In this document: piece after piece, positions 57,359 through 64,000 of the stretch
Position numbering within the stretch: position 1 is the first letter of the stretch
How the letters are laid out: each line of letters begins with the position of its first letter
NCBI GenBank assembly: GCA_037576215.1
Contig: JBANDB010000001.1
Location: 7,068,001-7,132,000, forward strand
Origin: Armillaria gallica
Taxonomy: Eukaryota; Basidiomycota; Agaricomycetes; Agaricales; Physalacriaceae
DNA: 64,000 nt
Reading direction: 5' to 3'
Position numbers and translations under genes: made by a program
The notes under the pieces: model-generated
What the model was told of the DNA's origin: nothing
The model's database searches: none
The model's input: only the letters and a program-made list of their open reading frames with translations

Positions 57359-59659
57359 AATGTGCTATAGCGGTGCTCAAGACTCAGTGATCAAAACTCA
57401 GGTGGTGGGCCAAAGCAAAGGTCTATATCCCAAGGTACAACTTGATAAGTACAGATAGGGGATAGCCGCACGCGTGCTTGTGCATCACCAGGGCCCCGCT
57501 ACGGTGTCCGATGGTGCGAATGATGAAGAAGAGATAATAGAACAGTCCATAGTAAAAGAGAAAATCCATAGCTAGTCTTCAGCATTGAACAACTGCCCCA
57601 CCCAGGAGTAGCGCAACTATGAATAGGGAGAGTACACTGCCGCCCTCAGTGTTGATAAACAGGCCGTCAATCCGTTGTCATCTCGGTCCCCAGCGCAGTC
57701 CGAGATGGTTACAGTTGCCGCATCCTTGTCCTCGCGTCTGGTGTGTACAGTAGGATGGGTAAGGGATAAGATTAGAGATAATGAAGTCGGCATAATGGCC
57801 AGGAGAGAATGAAACTGAGAAGAGTAAGTAATTACAGGGTATAACAGGACTATTAAACAACACCATGGCCCAAACTGCTATCGTCCTTCAGTTGCGAGGC
57901 TCGATTGTCACTGAGGAAAGCTACCCCTTATGCAATATTGTGCCTTGAATGTGACATTGTCTGCCTTGGAAACTTGAACTTGAGTTACTTGACATCCTTT
58001 GAGCGATGATGTTCCAAGTATCGTGTAGTGAAGAGAGATTATCCTGTAAAATGAGAGGGGAAGGAAACGTAGTACGCAGTTATGAGAGGAAGAAGAAAGA
58101 GACAAGGAATCGAAAAAGGAAGGATGCGTCAGCACGTCTCCACACCGCCAGTTCCCATTGTGCATTGCTTTGGATCATTGATATCCTTTCTAAATACATT
58201 TAGTTCTGCGGCATCTCCATGAAACAAAATCACCTTTCTGCGTACAATATACGAAACAGTTGTTCCACATGGAGGTTGACTACTGGTGTGCTCCGGATGA
58301 CAACACACATCTGAGCCAACGTAAGAATTCAGGGGCAGATTGTCTCGAAGATGTTTTATCGATAGTAGAAGGAGTATGGACATTAGGCTGAGAAACCTTA
58401 GGAGGCTTCATGCAAGAGGGGATACGCATACGCTGGCATGAACCTCCCATGTTGGAGCTCGTAGAAGTTGATGAATGGAATGGGTTGATGGGCCTGCTAC
58501 CTCCTGATATGAGACTGGACAGTGGTCCCGTGTGCCAGTGACGCGGGACGATATTGGGGGATAGCACTTTCCGTGCTGGGGTTGAAGTGCGTGGCATAAC
58601 GATGGAGGCCTACTTAAAGCACTTACTCAGGCTGTCACATGGCAATGCGGGAACCATGTAGGGATAACTCATCCGCAAGAAACTAAGAAGGGACAGCATG
58701 TCGAACATACATTTACGTGTTTGCATTGCCTCTATAACTCCAATATAATTGCTCTTTCTTGGCTTGCGCTCTTAATTCTGCACAACAGCCTCAGAGCTGT
58801 GGACTAAGACAGCTCGACAACACTATGTGAAGGTATTTTGGTGGTGCTGTACGCACAAGGCATACTTGAGAACCAATGACGGGTCGATAGACGCCGTGGA
58901 AAGTGTCGAGCTGGTGATTATGAAGACTCGTACATGTGAAAGTGCGAACGAAATTGGAACGGAACTGATGACTGGTCAGTGTCCTGAATTTCTTTGTAGC
59001 TCGAACACGAACCTAGACAGATGATGTGTGTTCCTAGAATGTACGCGCGACAACGTGCTTTTCTGATGTATGGGCGAGCTTATGGTACATCAACAGGCTC
59101 TACTACGGGAAAATCACGAGTGTAATCATCAATAATCAGGAAGCGGACTCAAGGCTGTCCTACCGAAGAGAGACATGAACCCAGGTTAATGATAGAATAA
59201 TGCACGATTTAACAGCAGCATTGTTCCACAACAAATGCACAGCAGTAACCTTAGTTGGCAGCTTAAGCAAGCGCTCAGGCCTCATGGCCTCATGGCCTCA
59301 TGTCTCAGGGTTATTATGGTCTTCGGAACATAGACCTTGCTTCAAAAGTGTCAACGTATTATGTGTTCACCTCACAGCTGTTTGCATACAGCTTGACAGT
59401 CATGGGAGTTTTCGTGGATTATGAAAGGGAGCTCGGATTTTCCGGCGTTCACTGTGTGGACACTGCCATGTAATGCTACCCACCTACCTACCAACCATAT
59501 TTTTGGGACTTCAAGCGTGCGAAATGGCCTCCGAGATCGCCGACACAGCCATAAACGACCCGCAAACGCATCATCACCTAGTGAGGAACCCGAGGCTTTG
59601 GAACCTTGTATTGAATTCACTGTCATTCCCGGCCTGTTCGCGTAGAGTATTTATCATGG
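57359..59659. other. No supported gene
   Basis: About 2.3 kb. A Ser/Pro-rich 105-aa minus-strand ORF (58597-58280) is possible but unsupported. A short CATGGCCT tandem repeat lies at 59277-59301. Confidence 0.3.
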
Positions 59660-59880
59660 ATTGTAGTCGAATACGCGTGAAAGTAGCACCCAGACAAGAA
59701 TAGATAAATGATGGGTAGAAGGCAGTAAAGTCCCAAGGCGATAACGTGGACAAATTGTGACTGCCATTTTGGGACGTCACCGATTCTTGCTCCTAGACCA
59801 CCATGTCCTTCAAAGGCTTCTGCGTCACCATCATTCTTTTTCTGCGGCTCGAACAAGATATATGCGCGCGCTCGTATTCC
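59660..59880 (-). repeat. Dispersed repeat family R1, copy E, at the 3' end of DUF6535 gene 2
   Basis: On the minus strand: GCGCGCATATATCTTGTTCG (about 59870-59851), then GAAGGACATGGTGGTCTAGGAGC, AAGAATCGGTGACGTCCCAAAATGGCAG, and a weaker tail to ACGCGTATTCG. Matches copies B and C in order. It replaces the C-terminal third seen in DUF6535 gene 1. Confidence 0.5.
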
Positions 59881-59883
59881 TTC

Positions 59884-61884
59884 TCACGTGGCCACCGTGT
59901 CCTGTGAAAAACCAGAGCAGCCGAGTTCGGGAATCTGATTCTTGGCATTGGATAAGTTGCTCAGAACATACCACTTCTTATCGGCGACTTCAACATCCGT
60001 TGATGCTGGGAATGCCTCCATCGCACCCAATACCTTCGACAGTTGCTCATCACTCACTCGCCCAGGCTCATCCAGCTGAACGGTGATAAAATGAGTGAGA
60101 TTCATCGCAGCGTTCACCAAAAAATAGAACGTGTCCCCGGTTGTATGAGTACCCGATGTCCGGCCTACTGCTGCATCGCACGAAGCTTCGATCAGGAGTT
60201 TTAGCAGACCAGATGCCGGGGAACAACTTATCAGGATAACGGCGAAATAGTTACAACACAACTGGCTTACCTGGAATCCCAACTGTATTCTCGGGCGAGA
60301 TGGAGTCACGAGTTCCAGACCAGTGCTTTGTCACGGCGAAATTAATGATATGCGCGATCCCCTCTGTAATGCTGGCCACAGACGCTGAGGTACCGTCTTC
60401 CTTGATGAAACTCGCCAATATGCCATCCGTTGGGGATAGAAGAACGGCGAGCTTGTTCAGCCCGGTATAGATGGTAAAGATGCGATCGTGATGATATTCG
60501 ATCCCGAAATGCAAGGAGCAGAATGCGTCTATGAGGTCTACGAGATTCTCATTACGCTTCGGACTCATGGGCGTGGAAGAATTATCAGGGAAGGTACGTA
60601 GCAATAGCTCATACAGTTCCTCGATCTCTTTATCACCTATCCAGGACCGCCAGATGTTCGTGTATTCCTTTGATAGAATTTCAGATTCGTAGGATGTCGG
60701 CATACTGTGTAAGTAGATGTCGCATAGCACTTGGAGTGCTGTTTCATCGTCCAGGCTTTTAGCGCATTTCCATACGGACTGTATGCAAGGGAAGTCCCAT
60801 GCGACTGCGTGATCGTGTACCCATAACAACGCGTATGAGAGATATTCACTGCTTCTGGAGTCCAGAAACTTCAACGACATTTCTGTCCATGTAGTGATGT
60901 CATTCTTGATGCATCCACCTGTGAATATATAGCGCCAGATAGATACAAGGTGGTAGAAGTACCATGCTTGAGACGAACGGCAGATGGAATTTGGATTGAA
61001 GGAAGGCGCAATAGTTGTGGCGAGGAAGTAAAGAGTCGTACAGCTTGTTAAAATGGTGATTAATCCTGCGACAATTGAATTCAAAGTCCAGAGAAGTATG
61101 ATAAGACCCGTGAAGAAAAGGAAAAGGGAAACGATAAGAAGGATGGAGGGATAACTTGCTGAATAATAGATCACCCCACTGGTCAGACTGGTATAGCTCA
61201 AATGACGCAGAGCCATCGCCACACGAGGAGGTTGCCCGGACACTGGGCTGTTCATCCAAGTGTAGTGGAAGAGCCATTGCTTGACGAGTATAGCTATGAG
61301 GACTGCCGATAGGGCGAGAACCAGGCTTGAGAACCAGGCAGCGTTTATGGCAACATCGGAACTCGAGGGAGTGTACGATGGTTTGAACGAGGAAGAGTTT
61401 GTACCCGAATCCAGCTGGGAGGAGATATGGGACAAAAGAGCTTCAACGGGGTCCTCACTAAGCTGCTTATACGATTCGACCAGGAATGCCGTAACAACTA
61501 AAGGCCAGCCTATAATACAACCGTCAGTGCCGACACAGAAGCAGTACTTAGAATCGAAGCACTCACAAAAATGAGGGTCGTATTCATCTCTTCTATCCAT
61601 GAGGAGACGACCTTGGAGTCATATTCAGACAAAGTGCTGTAACATTTCCTCCAGTGCACAGACAGGTCTTCTTGGCTCGGGGTACATGTCTCCCCTTCTT
61701 GGTGATGGCACCTACGAGTGGTCTGAGCTTCCGATGAGCCTACATTTTCCTGAGCTCGACTGTCCATGCCTGTCATTGGAGCCGTATCGCTCAGTCTGGT
61801 AGATAGAGAACGTGCAGTGGCGGTTGTAGCCGAATGTCCACGTGTCATCTGGTCGGCTGGCGTGCCGCATGCTCGCTGCCCCAA
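59884..61884 (-). CDS. DUF6535 domain membrane protein (copy 2), 3' truncated
   Basis: Paralogue of the 2.5-5.4 kb gene. Exon 1 is 61884 to about 61563 (EDLSVHWRKCYSTLSEYDSK). Exon 2 runs from 61509 with the same hydrophobic series (INAAWFSSLVLALSAVLIAI, SILLIVSLFLFFTGLIILL, LITILTSCTTLYFLATTIAP), then the soluble region to about 60255. A last recognisable block lies at about 60220-59965 (FYFLVNAAMNLTHFITVQLDEP). After VADKKW the sister's final about 300 residues are absent and repeat copy E follows. Exon 2 starts 7 nt shorter than in the sister: with the homologous donor the frame hits TAG at once, while a GTGCTT donor 4 nt downstream would keep it open. Splicing into the third block is also unclear. 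Probably decaying. Confidence 0.65.
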
Positions 61885-62887
61885 CGCTCCTATCGCAAAT
61901 CATGATCTAGGGTGGGTCGGATTGTGCTTGAACATGATTCATGAATCGTGATGGATTGCTTTTAAGTATTGTGCACACCAAGATGCATGAACACCCTGAT
62001 TAAAACCTGATCTACTTATTCGGAGGTCGGCCCTTGTCGGAACGACTGAAACTCAGGCAGGAAGGGCTGCCTAGCGCTGAACCGAGCTACAATGCCTATT
62101 GGAGCAGACAATGATATCCACGCATTTATATATACCCTGTCAAGTGGCGGGGTATCGTTAATATCGGCTCGTTGGTCGACAGTGATCACAGCTGAATCGC
62201 AACATATAATCTGTTACTGTCCGTGGTTACGTGAACGCCTGAAGGTCTCAACCAAACGCCGTGTGGAGACTTCATTTGTTCCATAATCATACTGACATCG
62301 TGCAATTTTCTACAATATAACAACGTCAATCAGTATATTTATGCGTGGAAGTAGACTACGTAGTACGTTGGACCGGGGACAACATGAAGATAAAAATCTA
62401 AGAAAAAGAAAAAAATATATACTGGAACTCCGATATCAAAAAATACCGCAGCTACAGGTGCATCTGTCTGCTCCCCAAGAAATTATTTGTCCCTTTATAT
62501 CCATGAGCCTGCTGTGATAGTATACATTGGCCAACCAAGGTGGGCTGTCCTCGCTAATTGTGACGCGTTCCGATTTATCACCGGCACAAGGATGTTCAGT
62601 AGGCAAACGGCTAGCTTTTCTTTGGTTCGTTGGTATCTTTTCTTTTTCGATCTGCAGGCCTCAGGCTTCAGGAGTAAAGAGTTAGAAGAACGGATTAGAG
62701 AATGTGTCATGCGTTCCGGTACGACTTCAACAACACCGTGGCATCTTCATACAAGGCGGCAAGACAAACTCTTTGGCTCGATCGTTGATTGATGGTAGGT
62801 TGATGGTGCAAATAATTCAAAGTCCGCGGCCGAACATAAACACTCACGCGCCTCTGCCACTCGCAATATATTACAACTTCTCTAGTA
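61885..62887. other. No gene recognised
   Basis: About 1 kb between divergent genes. A-rich near 62395-62425. Short ORFs only. Confidence 0.3.
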
Positions 62888-63660
62888 ATGCCCCCCTCGG
62901 AGAAACGACCCGCGCAGAGAACCACTCCCTACCAGGTCAATAGAAGAAAGGTTTCTCGTCGAATGCCGCCGCCTGAGGCCTCCGAGCTACCCAGCACCGA
63001 CGAAACTCCAGGCGGGGGAATCATGCTCCGTTACAAGAACGGGAACGGCAAAGTCTACAACGAAAGCTTGATCCCCCATGATCAGGAAGCTGTCGGGAGA
63101 AAATGGCTGCCCTTGATAATCCCTAGGCTATACGGGGGTATTAATGTGGACTACGATGGTCTTATGAGAATGGTTCAGGGATGCAAGAGATCTTGGGCAA
63201 GTCTTTACCGTGACTATATATGTTATAACATGTGCTGACAACTGAGACCTTTATGCAGGAGGCCCCCAAACCGAAAGATGACGCGCTGTTCCGAACATTT
63301 GACTTCACCCCGTCTCTTCAGATTCGGGTCTGGAATCCCAACGTATTTTATCCCGGCAAAATCGTTCGGGCTTTCGGCCTTGATTTCGTTAATTCGCTTG
63401 GTGAACCTCAAAGTGTTCATACCGTGGTGAAGATTGAAGCAGGGCCAAGGATCCCGGGTTCGGTTGAGAAGGAAGGAGACGTATTGAGAGCGTTGGATGA
63501 TCTGGGAGTTCAGGCGTTTGGTTTCGAAAAAATCCCTTCGCGCTATGCTGTTCTCACTGGATGCGAGTATACGTTTACTCTCGGCAAGGATTCCAGGAAA
63601 TACACTTTCCCACAAGACTTGCTATGTCCAAACGTGACGCGTCCGGGTGGTCATTCATAG
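62888..63660 (+). CDS. Hypothetical protein, two or more exons
   Basis: First part 62888 to about 63200: a basic, Pro-rich N-terminus (MPPSEKRPAQRTTPYQ, RRKVSRRMPPPEASE), then YNESLIPHDQEAVGRKWLPL and DGLMRMVQGCKRSW. A splice near 63195-63255 (acceptor TTTATGCAG) leads to a second part with beta-rich segments (SLQIRVWNPNVFYPGKIV, VVKIEAGPRIPG, GVQAFGFEKI, CEYTFTLGKDSRKYTF). The donor is not clear; candidates are weak. A GTACGT at about 63670 hints at a further exon. No family recognised. Confidence 0.45.
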
Positions 63661-64000
63661 TCATCAAAGTACGTTTCCTAGATGGCTCTGCTTTGTCTGA
63701 TCTGATGTGTCCAATCACTAGTCCTCTTCGTCGACGATGCCCTCTGTATGCCTCCATAGTAGACTTAGACTTGTTACCCATTTTTTAATCTTTTTTCCAT
63801 ACTGTTCTTTGTATCTGAACTCGCGCATCCATAAATCAATTCACTAGTACCCGCCTGCTCAAATAAGCAACATCCAGTGTGGCGAGATGAGGGCCATCGT
63901 AACTGCGTGGCATCACCAAGTCTTATTTTACATTATAATTGGGTTTGTCTGTATGTGAATGGTTCACAGGTTTCGCATGTTCATGTCGTCTATGCATCCT
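63661..64000. other. Window end, no gene recognised
   Basis: 340 bp downstream of the last gene; may contain further 3' exons or UTR. Confidence 0.25.

Noticed and set aside
58280..58597. A Ser/Pro-rich 105-aa gene
   Set aside because: Composition alone; no splice context, homologue or promoter signal seen.
59277..59301. A meaningful microsatellite
   Set aside because: Only about three units of CATGGCCT; too short to interpret.

Overview
The window is nuclear DNA of a mushroom-forming basidiomycete (Agaricomycetes). The evidence is intron-dense genes whose introns are almost all 45-60 bp with GT(A/G)(A/C/T)GT donors and CTNA-like branch sites, plus fungal families: a G-protein alpha subunit, DUF6535 membrane proteins, multi-exon fungal seven-helix proteins, an F-box protein with an N-terminal coiled coil, a HET-domain protein, and NACHT proteins of the STAND/NLR class. 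All gene models were built by hand from splice signals and frame continuity. Where exon sums could be checked (the first DUF6535 gene, two 7TM genes, G-alpha, HET, the small membrane protein) they are multiples of three.

Layout. 0.8-2.1 kb: a possible zinc-finger-like regulator ending in a duplicated acidic motif. 2.5-5.4 kb (-): DUF6535 gene 1. 7.7-13.6 kb (-): two short NLRs (C2-helical-NACHT, no propeller). 14-15 kb: an F-box relic split by a hAT-type MITE. 17.5-18.8 kb (+): a 7TM gene. 20.1-21.5 kb (+): an intact F-box gene, followed by about 4 kb of decayed direct repeats with a tRNA-like block. 26.5-28.2 kb (+): G-alpha. 30.6-32.4 kb (+): HET gene. 32.8-33.2 kb (+): a tiny membrane protein. 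33.9-35.2 kb (-): a second 7TM gene. 35.8-42.0 kb (+) and 50.9-57.1 kb (-): two arms of a large inverted duplication, each with a full-length NLR (tandem C2-like modules, helical region, NACHT, beta-propeller) preceded by an unrecognised small gene or its relic. Between the arms lie a broken 7TM copy, two foldback/MITE elements, a GMC oxidoreductase with an in-frame stop, an SDR gene and an SDR fragment. 59.9-61.9 kb (-): DUF6535 gene 2, 3'-truncated at a dispersed repeat. 62.9-63.7 kb (+): an unrecognised gene.

Together the window looks like a fast-evolving accessory region. NLR, HET, F-box, DUF6535 and 7TM genes have been duplicated, inverted and partly broken, around one conserved signalling gene (G-alpha). 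NLR and HET proteins are associated with non-self recognition and regulated cell death in fungi, so a recognition role is plausible, but the sequence does not show it directly. The most unusual single observation is a one-nucleotide exon in the G-alpha gene.
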